The translations under genes and the position numbers were made by a program. Of a stretch of DNA of 64,000 nt, positions 18,618-27,359 are shown one piece after another. Source of the stretch: DATARH01 sp963712835. Lineage in GTDB: Bacteria > Pseudomonadota > Alphaproteobacteria > ATCC43930 > CGMCC-115725. The stretch lies in the NCBI GenBank assembly GCA_963712835.1, contig CAVQJJ010000002.1, positions 496,001 through 560,000 on the forward strand, written 5' to 3'. The notes below the pieces were generated by a model, which did not search any database, was not told the origin of the DNA, and was given only the letters and a program-made list of their open reading frames with translations. How positions within the stretch are numbered: position 1 is the stretch's first letter; each line of letters begins with the position of its first letter.

Positions 18618-19955
18618 ATGACTGCGAGCGACGCTGGGGCGGTCGAACCGCGAGCGGCGAGGGCTGAGCCGAGCCGGCTCGGGGACCACGTCAATTACGA
18701 CGAGCTTACCGGGCACTTCAACCGATCGCGGCTGCGCGAGGCGGTCGACCGCACGATCGCGGCGGCGATGCGCCGGCCTGATCCCGCCGCCTTTCTGGCG
18801 CTCGGCGTCGACGACATGGCTGAGATCAACAAAACCTTTGGTAGCGCCGCCGCCGACATGGTGCTGATCGAGATCGGCCGCCGGCTCGACGATTGCCTGC
18901 GCGTCAGCGATCTGGTCGGCCGCCTCGGTGGCGACCGGTTCGGTATTCTTCTGCCGCATTGCTCCGACGAGTACGTTGCTCTCACTGCCGAGAAGATTTT
19001 GACGGCGATGCGCGCCGCTCCGATCGTCACCGCGGGCGGCTCGGTATCGCCGACCGCATCGATCGGCGCCGCGTCGTTCGGCGATCGGGGCGCGACCTCC
19101 TACGAAGTCATCACCCGCGCCGAGGCGGCGCTTGCCGACGCCAAGCGCACCGGCCGCAACCGCCATGTCCATTACCGGTCGAGCGAGGATCAGCGCGAGC
19201 GCGAGCGCCGTTATGCGGAGGTAGACGAGGCGATGCAGGCGGCGCTGCGACAAGATCGCATGACCTTTGCGTTCCAGCCGGTCGTCTCCGCCGCGACCGG
19301 CGCGGTGAATTATTACGAATGCCTGCTGCGCCTGCGCGATGACGATGGCGGTGCGCTCGCGGCCGGCGAGTTCATCCGCGAGGTCGAGCGTTTCGGCTTT
19401 ATTCGCCATATCGACCGCCACATCCTCGACAAGGCGCTGGTCGAGGCGGGACGTCATCCCGGCGTCACCTTCGGCTTCAACGTCTCGGCGCTGACCACCG
19501 CCGATCGGCCGTGGTTACGCTCGCTGCTGGCGCGGCTGCGCGCCAACCCACAGCTAGCTCGCCAGTTGGTCATCGAGATCACCGAGACCGCGGCGCTTTA
19601 CGACATCGAGGAATCGGCGCGCTTCGTCATGGCGCTGCGGCGTGCCGGCTGCCGCGTCGCGCTCGACGATTTCGGCGTCGGCTACACCTCGCTGCAGCAT
19701 CTGCAAAGTCTCGCGGTCGACATGGTCAAGATCGACCGCTCGTTCATCAGCGACATTGCGAACAACCGCGAGAACCAGGTCTTCCTGCGCCACCTGCTGG
19801 GCCTCGCGAAAGGCTTCGGGTTCAGCACCATCGCCGAAGGCGTCGAGACCGAGGACGAGGCGGCAGCCCTGCGGCGCGAAGGGGTCGACTACCTGCAAGG
19901 CCATTTCTACGGAATGGCGACGCTCGACCGGCCTTGGCTCCAGTCGGCGGCTTAG
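18618..19955 (+). CDS. GGDEF/EAL protein with degenerate GGDEF, probable c-di-GMP phosphodiesterase
   Basis: ATG 18618 is preferred because GGAG lies 5 nt upstream; an in-frame ATG also exists at 18585. The protein is 445 residues with no membrane segment. The GGDEF domain (about residues 25-175) has NYDELTGHFNRSRL, but its active site reads R-L-G-G-D-R-F instead of GGDEF, so cyclase activity is doubtful. The EAL domain (about residues 200-445) reads YECLLRLR at the EAL position, with N in FNVSA, E in EITETA, D-D in ALDDFGVGYTS, K in VKIDRSFI and E in IAEGVET. The metal- and substrate-binding residues are therefore essentially intact. Predicted role: hydrolysis of cyclic di-GMP, with the GGDRF domain perhaps binding GTP as a regulatory site. 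Confidence 0.88.
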   Translation: MTASDAGAVEPRAARAEPSRLGDHVNYDELTGHFNRSRLREAVDRTIAAAMRRPDPAAFLALGVDDMAEINKTFGSAAADMVLIEIGRRLDDCLRVSDLVGRLGGDRFGILLPHCSDEYVALTAEKILTAMRAAPIVTAGGSVSPTASIGAASFGDRGATSYEVITRAEAALADAKRTGRNRHVHYRSSEDQRERERRYAEVDEAMQAALRQDRMTFAFQPVVSAATGAVNYYECLLRLRDDDGGALAAGEFIREVERFGFIRHIDRHILDKALVEAGRHPGVTFGFNVSALTTADRPWLRSLLARLRANPQLARQLVIEITETAALYDIEESARFVMALRRAGCRVALDDFGVGYTSLQHLQSLAVDMVKIDRSFISDIANNRENQVFLRHLLGLAKGFGFSTIAEGVETEDEAAALRREGVDYLQGHFYGMATLDRPWLQSAA

Positions 19956-19959
19956 AGCC

Positions 19960-20562
19960 CTACGACTTCTTCGTCAGCGCATCGAGCTGTTTGGTCAGCG
20001 CCTCAAGCTGGGTTTCGAGCCGCTTGAGGCGCGGATCTTCTGAGGCCTGCACCGGCTCGGCCGGCTCAGGCTTTTCGGGCGCCGCACCGCCCCGGCCGAA
20101 CGGCGACAGCATTTTCATCGTCTGCTCAAACAGCGCCATGTTCTGTTTGCCCATTTCCTCGAATGGGCCAAACGGCAGCATGCCGAAGGTCGAGCGCAGC
20201 GTATCGCGCATCTGGTCTTGGTTGCGCGCGAACGAGACCATCGCCTGTTCGAGATAGCCCGGCACCAGGAACTGCATGCTGTCGCCGTAGAACCCGATGA
20301 GCTGCCGCAGAAAGCTGATCGGCAACAGGTTCTGCCCCTTCTGCTCCTGCTCGACGATGATCTGCGTCAGCACCGAGCGGGTGATGTCCTCGCCGGTCTT
20401 GGCGTCGTGGACGATGAAGTCGCCGCCGTCCTTGATCATCTTGGCCAGGTCTTCGAGCGTCACATAACTGCTCGTCGCCGTATTGTAGAGGCGTCGGTTG
20501 GCGTATTTCTTGACGACGACCGGCTTCGAATCGCCCGATTGCTCGTTGCCCTGAGTATTCAT
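19960..20562 (-). CDS. phaR: Polyhydroxyalkanoate synthesis repressor PhaR
   Basis: PhaR represses phasin and PHA genes and is released when it binds nascent PHA granules. The N-terminal DNA-binding domain carries the invariant VKKYANRRLYNTATSSYVTL (about residues 18-37) and LEDLAKMIKDGGDFIVHDAKT. The PHB-accumulation regulatory domain follows (ILPISFLRQLIGFYGD-like stretch, about residues 80-105). The C-terminus is acidic/proline-rich and ends in a coiled-coil-like leucine heptad (RLETQLEALTKQLDALTKK). The start at 20562 (200 aa) is chosen over one 21 nt upstream because of the GGGCGG just before it. It is divergent from the small gene at 20698 and upstream of phaA-phaB. Confidence 0.95.
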   Translation of the reverse strand: MNTQGNEQSGDSKPVVVKKYANRRLYNTATSSYVTLEDLAKMIKDGGDFIVHDAKTGEDITRSVLTQIIVEQEQKGQNLLPISFLRQLIGFYGDSMQFLVPGYLEQAMVSFARNQDQMRDTLRSTFGMLPFGPFEEMGKQNMALFEQTMKMLSPFGRGGAAPEKPEPAEPVQASEDPRLKRLETQLEALTKQLDALTKKS

Positions 20563-20591
20563 CCGCCCGCAATCCCTGCCCAACCACCGTG

Positions 20592-20602
20592 CTGCTCTGC
20601 AA
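20592..20602. promoter_or_regulatory. Candidate PhaR site in the phaR promoter region
   Basis: CTGC-TCT-GCAA lies 30 nt upstream of the phaR start and differs by one base from the CTGC-N3-GCAG pattern I recall for PhaR of Rhodobacter/Paracoccus. Autoregulation is plausible; support is by pattern only. Confidence 0.3.
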
Positions 20603-20697
20603 CAATACAGCGAATCCGCGCGGTTGCCTCATCATTCGCGCGGCTGCGGCGGCGAATGCTGGTCGAGCCGCGGCGACGTCGCCTATAATCGCGCGCG

Positions 20698-21063
20698 ATG
20701 ACCGACGCCGAGAAACTGGCCGAGCGCTATCTCGCGCTATGGACGCAATATCTGACCGCGCTCCTCGCCGACCCGCGGGCGATGGACACGCTGAAGCGCT
20801 GGATGGCCTTTACCGGGCAGTTCGCTTATCCCGCGTCGGGAACGGCGCCGCCAGGCGCCCCGCCGTTTTCCGCCTGGCCGCCGTTCTTCGGACCGTTCGC
20901 GCCGCCGCCTCCTTCCACCGCTGATGGCGACGGCATCGCCGCCCTCACGCGGCGCGTCGACGAGCTCGAGCGCCGGCTCGCCGAGGTGGAGCGCGCCGGC
21001 AAGCCTGTGACGCGCCGGTCCCGCCGCCGAACGCGCGGCGGCGGAAGCATCGATCGACGCTAA
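20698..21063 (+). CDS. Small PHA-cluster protein, possibly phasin/PhaE-like
   Basis: A 121-residue protein with three parts. The first is an amphipathic helix pair (TDAEKLAERYLALWTQYLTA and PRAMDTLKRWMAFTGQF). The second is a Pro/Phe/Ala-rich linker (about residues 47-75, with PPFSAWPPFFGPFAPPPPS). The third is a heptad-patterned helix (IAALTRRVDELERRLAEVER) with a very basic tail. Small proteins of this design occur next to phaR in alphaproteobacteria and could bind the granule surface, but no function is established. A TATAAT at 20684-20689 ends 8 nt before the ATG, so the transcript may be leaderless. It is divergent from phaR. Confidence 0.65.
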   Translation: MTDAEKLAERYLALWTQYLTALLADPRAMDTLKRWMAFTGQFAYPASGTAPPGAPPFSAWPPFFGPFAPPPPSTADGDGIAALTRRVDELERRLAEVERAGKPVTRRSRRRTRGGGSIDRR

Positions 21064-21089
21064 AATCGCCGCAATCTGCTCCTAATTTC

Positions 21090-21211
21090 CCTCTCCGGCA
21101 TTGGGGGGGCCGCCGCGCAGCGGCAGTCGAGTGAGGTGGGCGCGCGCTGAATGCGCCGTCTCTGGAATCCCCTGCTTCACCTAACCTCTCTGCCCCCAGG
21201 CTGCGGAGAGG
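21090..21211. repeat. Palindromic intergenic repeat
   Basis: The 8-bp arms CCTCTCCG (21090-21097) and CGGAGAGG (21204-21211) bound a 122-bp element. Inside are TGAGGTGGG on the left and CTTCACCTAACCTCTC on the right, which pair imperfectly. It belongs to the CCCTCTCCC/CACCTAACCTCTC type of repeat that is widespread in soil alphaproteobacteria. It lies in the 347-bp gap (21064-21410) before phaA. Confidence 0.55.
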
Positions 21212-21252
21212 ACGCGATGTTTGCGACAACGACCCAACCTCCGTATGTGGGA

Positions 21253-21285
21253 TTTTGCTGCAGGCTTGCTGCAGGAACAGCAAAA
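21253..21285. promoter_or_regulatory. Candidate PhaR operator upstream of phaA
   Basis: The inverted arms TTTTGCTG (21253-21260) and CAGCAAAA (21278-21285) enclose two direct copies of TTGCTGCAGG (21255-21264 and 21266-21275), 11 bp apart. PhaR proteins bind TGC-rich sites with CTGC/GCAG half-sites, and phaR itself is 700 bp away. The site lies 126-158 nt upstream of the phaA start. Confidence 0.45.
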
Positions 21286-21410
21286 CGCGGAGCGGGCAGG
21301 GATCAATCCCAGCGCGAGGCGCACCGGTATCTGGACTTCTGGCCGTCACCTCTTTTTGATACGAACCCGCCGGCCCACATAATCGGCATCAGCAGCGAGG
21401 AGCCCCGCCC

Positions 21411-22586
21411 ATGCCCGAGATCGTTATCGCAAGCGCCGCCCGCACCGCCGTCGGCGCTTTCAATGGCGGGCTCGCTGGCCTGCCGGCGCACAAGCTCGGC
21501 GAGGTCGCGATCGCCGAGGCGCTGCGGCGGGCGCAGGTCGAGCCGGGCGAGGTCAACGAGGTCATCATGGGCCAGATTCTCACGGCCGGCGAAGGGCAGA
21601 ACCCAGCGCGTCAGGCCTCGGTCGGCGCCGGCATCCCGTTCGAGGCGACCGCCTATAGCGTCAACCAGGTTTGCGGCTCCGGCCTGCGCACTGTCGCGCT
21701 CGGCTACCAGGCGATCCGCAACGGCGACAGCGACATCGTCGTCGCCGGCGGCCAGGAATTGATGAGTCTGGCGCCGCATTGCATGCACCTGCGCACCGGC
21801 ACCAGGATGGGCGACGCCCAGATGATCGACACGATGATCCGCGATGGGCTGTGGGACGCGTTCAACGGCTACCACATGGGCAATACCGCCGAGAACGTCG
21901 CGCAGAAATGGCAGATTACCCGTGAGCAGCAGGATCAGTTCGCGGTGGCCTCGCAGCAAAAGGCCGAGGCCGCGCAAAAGGCCGGCAAATTCAAGGACGA
22001 GATCGTCCCGGTCGTCATCAAAGGCCGCCGCGGTGACGTTACCGTCGACACCGACGAGCACCCAAAGCACGGCACCACCTTCGAGGTGTTGTCCGGGCTG
22101 CGCCCCGCGTTCGACAAGAACGGCACCGTCACCGCGGGCAACGCCTCGGGCATCAATGACGGCGCCGCCGCGGTCGTGCTGATGACGGTCGACGCGGCGG
22201 CGAAGCGCGGCATCGCGCCGATGGCGCGCATCGTCTCGTGGGCGACCGCGGGCGTCGACCCGGCGATCATGGGCAGCGGGCCGATCCCGGCCTCGCGCAT
22301 GGCGCTCAAGAAAGCCGGCTGGTCGGTCGACGATCTCGACCTGATCGAAGCCAACGAGGCTTTCGCCGCGCAGGCTTGCGCTGTCGGCAAGGATCTCGGC
22401 TTTGACCCCGACAAGCTCAACGTCAACGGCGGCGCGATCGCGATCGGTCATCCGATCGGCGCGTCCGGCACGCGCATCCTGACTACCCTGCTTTACGAGA
22501 TGCAGAAGCGCGACGCCAAGAAGGGCCTCGCCACGTTGTGCATCGGCGGCGGCATGGGAATTGCGATGTGCGTTGCGCGTGATTAG
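21411..22586 (+). CDS. phaA: Acetyl-CoA acetyltransferase (beta-ketothiolase)
   Basis: PhaA condenses two acetyl-CoA into acetoacetyl-CoA, the first step of polyhydroxybutyrate synthesis. The 391-residue protein is full length. The acyl-accepting Cys is in NQVCGSGLRTVALG (near residue 88), the active-site His in NVNGGAIAIGHPIGASG (near 348) and the second catalytic Cys in ATLCIGGGMGIA (near 378). The start has GAGGAG 9-14 nt upstream. phaB follows after 67 bp on the same strand, so the two are probably cotranscribed. Confidence 0.95.
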   Translation: MPEIVIASAARTAVGAFNGGLAGLPAHKLGEVAIAEALRRAQVEPGEVNEVIMGQILTAGEGQNPARQASVGAGIPFEATAYSVNQVCGSGLRTVALGYQAIRNGDSDIVVAGGQELMSLAPHCMHLRTGTRMGDAQMIDTMIRDGLWDAFNGYHMGNTAENVAQKWQITREQQDQFAVASQQKAEAAQKAGKFKDEIVPVVIKGRRGDVTVDTDEHPKHGTTFEVLSGLRPAFDKNGTVTAGNASGINDGAAAVVLMTVDAAAKRGIAPMARIVSWATAGVDPAIMGSGPIPASRMALKKAGWSVDDLDLIEANEAFAAQACAVGKDLGFDPDKLNVNGGAIAIGHPIGASGTRILTTLLYEMQKRDAKKGLATLCIGGGMGIAMCVARD

Positions 22587-22653
22587 GCGCAACCGGGACT
22601 GAATTACCCGCGCGCGGTCAACGCGCGCGCTTAAACATCGATGGGAGGAAACC

Positions 22654-23376
22654 ATGGCCAGAGTGGCGGTGGTCACGGGCGGCACGCGTGGCATCGGCAA
22701 GGCGATCGCGATCGCGCTTAAAAAGGCGGGCTACCAGGTCGCGGCCAATTACGGCAGCGACGATGCGGCAGCCGAGCAATTCCAGAACGAGAGCGGCATC
22801 CCGGTCTTCAAGTTCAATGTCGGCGATTTCCACTCCTGCCAGGAGGGGATTGCCAAGATCGAGGCCGAGCTCGGCCCGGTCGAGGTGCTGGTCAACAATG
22901 CCGGCATCACCCGAGACGGCACCATGCACCGCATGTCGTTCGAGCACTGGAACGCGGTGATCCAGACCAATCTCTCATCATGCTTCAACATGTCGAAAGC
23001 GGTGATCGAGGGCATGCGCGAGCGCAAATTCGGCCGCATCGTCAATGTCGGCTCGATCAACGGTCAGGCCGGGCAGTATGGTCAGGTCAACTACGCCGCG
23101 GCGAAATCGGGCATCCACGGCTTCACCAAGGCGCTGGCCCAGGAAGGTGCGGCGCGCGGCATCACCGTCAACGCCGTCGCGCCGGGCTATGTCGACACCG
23201 ACATGGTGCGCGCGGTGCCGGCCGACGTCTTGGAAAAGATCGTCGCCCGCATCCCGGTCGGCCGGCTCGGCAAGGCCGAGGACATCGCCCGCACGGTGCT
23301 GTTCCTCGTCGCCGACGACGCCGACTTCATCACCGGCTCGACCCTGTCGGTGAACGGCGGTCAGCATATGTATTGA
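22654..23376 (+). CDS. phaB: Acetoacetyl-CoA reductase
   Basis: An SDR-family enzyme that reduces acetoacetyl-CoA to (R)-3-hydroxybutyryl-CoA with NADPH, the monomer for PHB synthase. The 240 residues contain the cofactor loop VVTGGTRGIGKAIA (residues 6-19), the NNAG motif in VLVNNAGITRDG, catalytic Ser in VNVGSINGQ, and Y-x-x-x-K in VNYAAAKSG. The C-terminal FITGSTLSVNGGQHMY is typical of PhaB. A strong ribosome-binding site (GGGAGGAAACC) precedes the ATG. No PHA synthase (phaC) is in the window. Confidence 0.95.
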   Translation: MARVAVVTGGTRGIGKAIAIALKKAGYQVAANYGSDDAAAEQFQNESGIPVFKFNVGDFHSCQEGIAKIEAELGPVEVLVNNAGITRDGTMHRMSFEHWNAVIQTNLSSCFNMSKAVIEGMRERKFGRIVNVGSINGQAGQYGQVNYAAAKSGIHGFTKALAQEGAARGITVNAVAPGYVDTDMVRAVPADVLEKIVARIPVGRLGKAEDIARTVLFLVADDADFITGSTLSVNGGQHMY

Positions 23377-23382
23377 GGTGCG

Positions 23383-23474
23383 CGTCATTGCGAGGAGCCG
23401 AAGGCGACCGTGGTAATCTCCCGCCGCCGAGGGTCAAGACGGATGGAGATTGCTTCGCTGCGCTCGCAATGACG
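23383..23474. repeat. Palindromic repeat, CGTCATTGCGAG type
   Basis: Perfect 12-bp inverted arms, CGTCATTGCGAG (23383-23394) and CTCGCAATGACG (23463-23474), bound a 92-bp element. Further pairing includes GGTAATCTC on the left and GGAGATTGC on the right. It fills the gap between phaB and the DUF488 gene, whose ATG (23469-23471) lies inside the right arm. Confidence 0.8.
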
Positions 23475-24013
23475 GAAATTGTCTTCACCATCGGCCATTC
23501 CACGCGCTCGATCGCCGAGCTGATCGCGTTGCTGCGCGAGGCCGGGGTCGATCTCCTGGTCGATGTTCGCACCGTGCCGCGCTCACGCTTCAATCCGCAA
23601 TTCAATACCGATGCGCTGCCCGCGCCGCTGGCCGAGGCGGGCATCGGCTATCGTCATCTGGCGGCGCTCGGCGGCCTGAGGCATCACCCCAAGGGCGCGC
23701 CGCCGTCGCAAAACACCGGCTGGCGCAGCGAGCCGTTCCGCAATTACGCCGATTACGCGCTGACCCCGCCGTTCCGCACTGGCCTCGACGAGCTGCTGGC
23801 CCTGGCGCGCGGCCACACGCCGGCGATCATGTGCGCCGAGGCGGTGTGGTGGCGCTGCCACCGGCGCATCGTCACCGATTACCTGCTGACCGAGGGCGTC
23901 GAGGTGCGCCACATCATGGATCACGGCAAGATCGATTCGGCGTCGATGACCCCCGGCACCGAGCCGCAGCCCGACGGCACGATCCTCTATCCCGCGGCGC
24001 AGGGCGAGTTGAT

Positions 24014-24017
<4 letters not shown>
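23469..24017 (+). CDS. DUF488 family protein
   Basis: The 182-residue protein has the DUF488 landmarks: FTIGHSTRSIAELIALLREAG (about residues 5-25), LVDVRTVPRSRFNPQFN, the YRHLAALGGLR stretch, and C-x-E-x-x-x-x-x-C-H-R in MCAEAVWWRCHRRIVTDYL. Function is unknown; the conserved Cys/His/Arg suggest a small redox or hydrolytic enzyme. The start codon and first codons (ATGACGG) come from the right arm of a palindromic repeat, and there is no recognisable Shine-Dalgarno. No nearer in-frame start would keep the conserved FTIGHS. It ends by overlapping the convergent GST gene by 4 bp. Confidence 0.85.
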
Positions 24018-24616
<599 letters not shown>

Positions 24617-24647
24617 CGTATCTCCCTAAGGCTCATGTCAAAGCGAA

Positions 24648-24748
24648 GACCCTCACCCGCCTCGCACCGGCAAGCGGTGCTCGGCACCCTCTCCCGCAAT
24701 GCGGGCGAGGGGGACTCCGGCGCGACAGCAGCGGGGTGGGTGAGGGTC
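24648..24748. repeat. Palindromic repeat, GACCCTCACCC type
   Basis: Perfect 11-bp inverted arms, GACCCTCACCC (24648-24658) and GGGTGAGGGTC (24738-24748), enclose an inner hairpin CCCGC-AAT-GCGGG (24693-24705). It lies between the GST and dienelactone-hydrolase-like genes. Its layout is close to the element at 59947-60046. Confidence 0.75.
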
Positions 24749-24773
24749 TCGAGGATGTGCTGAGTGGGAGAGA

Positions 24774-25511
24774 TCACGCCTGCTTCAGGCAGCGATCCCA
24801 CATCGCGAATATCTTCTCCCAGGTCTCCTCGGCGGCGAGCGTGTTGTAGACCGCGCGCTCGGCGAATGCGAAACCGTGCTCGGTGCCGGGGAAGGTCTTG
24901 ATCTCGTATTTGACGTTGGTCTTCGACAACAGCTTGTCGAGATCGCCCGGGATGTTGGGCGGCACGCTGCGGTCGGTCTCGGCGAAGGCGTAATAGAGCT
25001 CGCCCTTGATCCGGTCGAGGAAGTGGTGCGGTGAATCCTCCTTGTCGGTGATGATGCCGACGCCGTAGAGCGAGGCCGCCGCCTTGATCCGGTGCGGAAA
25101 GAACGTCGCGGCGTTTGTGATGTGCTGGCCGCTCATGCAATAGCCGACGCAGCCGACAGGGCCCGGCTTGCATTTGTCCTGCGCGTCGAGAAAGCCGAGG
25201 AGGCCGGCGGTGTCGTCCATCACCATCGCATTGGTGAGGCTGCGCATCGCGGCGAGGAAGACCTGCGCCTGCGCGTCGTCGCGCCGCGCCACGTCGAAGC
25301 GCAGCGTGCCGAGCCGGTAATACATGTCCGGCAGGATCGCGAAATAGCCCTGCCGCGCGATGCGCCGCGTCATGTTGCGCAGCTCTTCGCGGATACCGGG
25401 CGCGTCCATGTAGAAGATGACGCCAGGGAAGGGGCCGGGCCCATCGGGACAGGCGACAAAGCTCGGGCACGGGCCGTATTTCGTGGTGACGACGACGTCT
25501 TGTTCGTACAT
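24774..25511 (-). CDS. Dienelactone hydrolase family protein
   Basis: The 245-residue cytoplasmic alpha/beta hydrolase has a Cys nucleophile in VGCVGYCMSGQH (G-x-C-x-S-G, the DLH hallmark), an acid in AFAETDRSVPP and His in FPGTEHGFAF. An N-terminal MDAPGIREELRNMTRRIA segment with the partner Glu is also family-like. The substrate is probably an ester or lactone from aromatic or other xenobiotic breakdown, but no pathway genes are adjacent. It lies 62 bp downstream of an enoyl-CoA hydratase on the same strand, so the two may be cotranscribed. Confidence 0.88.
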   Translation of the reverse strand: MYEQDVVVTTKYGPCPSFVACPDGPGPFPGVIFYMDAPGIREELRNMTRRIARQGYFAILPDMYYRLGTLRFDVARRDDAQAQVFLAAMRSLTNAMVMDDTAGLLGFLDAQDKCKPGPVGCVGYCMSGQHITNAATFFPHRIKAAASLYGVGIITDKEDSPHHFLDRIKGELYYAFAETDRSVPPNIPGDLDKLLSKTNVKYEIKTFPGTEHGFAFAERAVYNTLAAEETWEKIFAMWDRCLKQA

Positions 25512-25573
25512 CGGGAGTCTCCTAGACGGGGAAGCGAAGCCGCGCCGAGCGTGGCGCGACCGAACCGTTCTGT

Positions 25574-26377
25574 CTACTGGCCTTTGAACACTGGCTTACG
25601 CTTCTCCGACCAGGCCTTGAGCGCCTCGGCATGGTCGTCGGAGGCTGAGCAGCCGGCACGTGCCTCAGCCAGCGCCTCGCGGTCGAGCCGGCCGGCCGCG
25701 GTCTCGTTGATCGCGCGCTTCAGCCCGGCGAGCGCCAGCGGCGCGTTGGCGGCGAGGGTCGCGCACAGCGCGTCGACCCGCGCGGCCAGTTCGTCCGCTG
25801 GCACCACCTCGTCGAGATAGCCGATGCGCCGCATTTCCTCGGCCTCGATCGGCTCCGCGGTGAGGAACAGCCTCTTGGCCGCGGCGACCCCGAGCCGGTT
25901 GACATAGCGCTCGATGCCCGAAGGGTAATAGATGATCCCGAGCCGCGCGGCCGGCATCAGCATGCGCATCCCCGCGACCCCGATGCGGAAGTCGCAGGCG
26001 AGCGCGAGATCGGTCGCGCCGCCATAGACGCTGCCCTGCAGCGCCGCGATCGTCGGCACACGCAGCGCTTCAAGTCGGTTAACTACGGTCTCGAAGGTAT
26101 CGTCGGCTTGCCCCGGCTCCGGCTTTCTCGTCTTTCGTTCGAGCAGCGCGCCGATATGGTAGCCGGACGAAAAGCTCTTGCCGGTCCCGGTTAGCACGAA
26201 GACACGCACGCTCGGGTCGCGGTCGATGCGGGTGAAGGTTTCGCGAAGCACCGCGAGGTCGCCGGGTTCGAGCCGGTTATGCTCGCGCGGCCGGTTGAGC
26301 CGGATCGTCGCGCGGCCCTCGGCGATCGTGACGACGGGGACGGTCGAGGGTGCGTTGTCGTATCCTGTTGTCGTCAT
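25574..26377 (-). CDS. Enoyl-CoA hydratase/isomerase family protein
   Basis: The 267-residue crotonase-fold protein is read from ATG 26377; a second ATG 6 nt upstream is equally possible, and no clear ribosome-binding site is visible. Landmarks are RATIRLNRPREHNRLEPGD, the oxyanion-hole segment FVLTGTGKSFSSGYHIGAL and the second oxyanion strand IAALQGSVYGGATDLALACD. The usual catalytic Glu pair of hydratases is not obvious (GGATDLAL; GIIYYPSG), so it may be an isomerase, a hydrolase or a different crotonase. It is divergent from the Ser/Thr-rich protein at 26478. Confidence 0.88.
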   Translation of the reverse strand: MTTTGYDNAPSTVPVVTIAEGRATIRLNRPREHNRLEPGDLAVLRETFTRIDRDPSVRVFVLTGTGKSFSSGYHIGALLERKTRKPEPGQADDTFETVVNRLEALRVPTIAALQGSVYGGATDLALACDFRIGVAGMRMLMPAARLGIIYYPSGIERYVNRLGVAAAKRLFLTAEPIEAEEMRRIGYLDEVVPADELAARVDALCATLAANAPLALAGLKRAINETAAGRLDREALAEARAGCSASDDHAEALKAWSEKRKPVFKGQ

Positions 26378-26477
26378 GACCATCGATGCCCGGGTTCGCC
26401 GCGCCGCGACCGTAGCAGAGGCGCCTTGCCGCAGCCAGCGGCGGGGAACCCGCACGCCTGCCTTGTGTTGCCGGGGC

Positions 26478-27243
26478 ATGAGAGCATTCGTCGCCGCATT
26501 CGCTGTTGCTAGCCTGTTGTTGGCGTTGCCGGCCGCGGCGCAGACCGTCAATCCCAAAGCAACCGAGCCAATCGGCGGGCCGACGCCGGGCAGTGGCGGA
26601 CAGGGCCAGGTGGGCGGCGGCGCGGCAGGCTTGCCGGCGCCGCCGGCATCGACCACAAGCCCGTCCGACGCGACGCAATCGTCCGCGGTGACCTCGGGTC
26701 AGACCTTGACCAGCACCGGCACGAATTCGTCGACCGCGGGCGCGACGCTGACAAGCACGCCGACGGTGACCGCCACCTCGGCGCCGAATACCGGAGGCGG
26801 CGGTGGCTCGTCGGGTGGCGGCGCATCGGCCGGCAGCGCGGGTCGCGGCGCGACGATCGACGGGATCTCGACAAGCTCGACTAGCGGCGCAACCGCGTCC
26901 AGCCCGACGACCATAATGTCGTCTTCAACCGGCGCATCGACTTTGTCCGGCGCATCGACGACGACCAGCGCTCGGGCCGCATCGTCCGCGAGGCGGTCGG
27001 GCCGCCGCGAGTTCCGGAACCGGCACGTCGCGGAGCGACCTCAGCAACGGCTTGTCAAGAAGCGGTTCCGGTTCGCTTCCCAGCACGACCGCGAACAACA
27101 CCTCGGCCGCGCCCGCCACCAACAATTCGACGAGCGCCGCGTCGCCGAGGATCGGCCAGAACCAGACGCTGCTGTGCCTGCCGTCCGGCGCTTCCGACAC
27201 CCAGCCGTTCACCGAAGGCACCGATTTGAGCTGCGCACCCTGA
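26478..27243 (+). CDS. Secreted Ser/Thr/Gly-rich protein with an apparent frameshift
   Basis: The start encodes a signal peptide (MRAFVAAFAVASLLLALPAA, cleavage at A-A-Q) followed by low-complexity Gly/Ser/Thr-rich sequence (TSTGTNSSTAGATLTSTPTV and GGGGGSSGGGASAG). Near 26995-27010 the composition collapses in the first frame but continues in the +1 frame (SSGTGTSRSDLSNGLSRSGS, then a Ser/Asn/Thr stretch). That frame ends at TGA 27241 with a non-repetitive tail containing LLCLPSGASDTQPFTEGTD and two Cys. Skipping one base gives about 254 residues. The tail may be the functional or anchoring part. The indel sits in GC-rich sequence (gtcgggccgccgcg) and may be an assembly error. Function unknown. 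Confidence 0.55.
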
Positions 27244-27359
27244 TTTCGCGCGAGTCGTCGACGGTCGGCTGCACCGGGTGACCGGCTTTTTCGACCGGAC
27301 GCCCGCCGCGGCCGACTGATCGCCGAGTCGCCTCGGAGAAGTTTGGGGACCGGCCGATG

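Noticed and set aside
24648..24748. Rho-independent terminator after the dienelactone-hydrolase-like gene
   Set aside because: There is no T tract on either side and the structure matches a dispersed repeat found also inside a gene.
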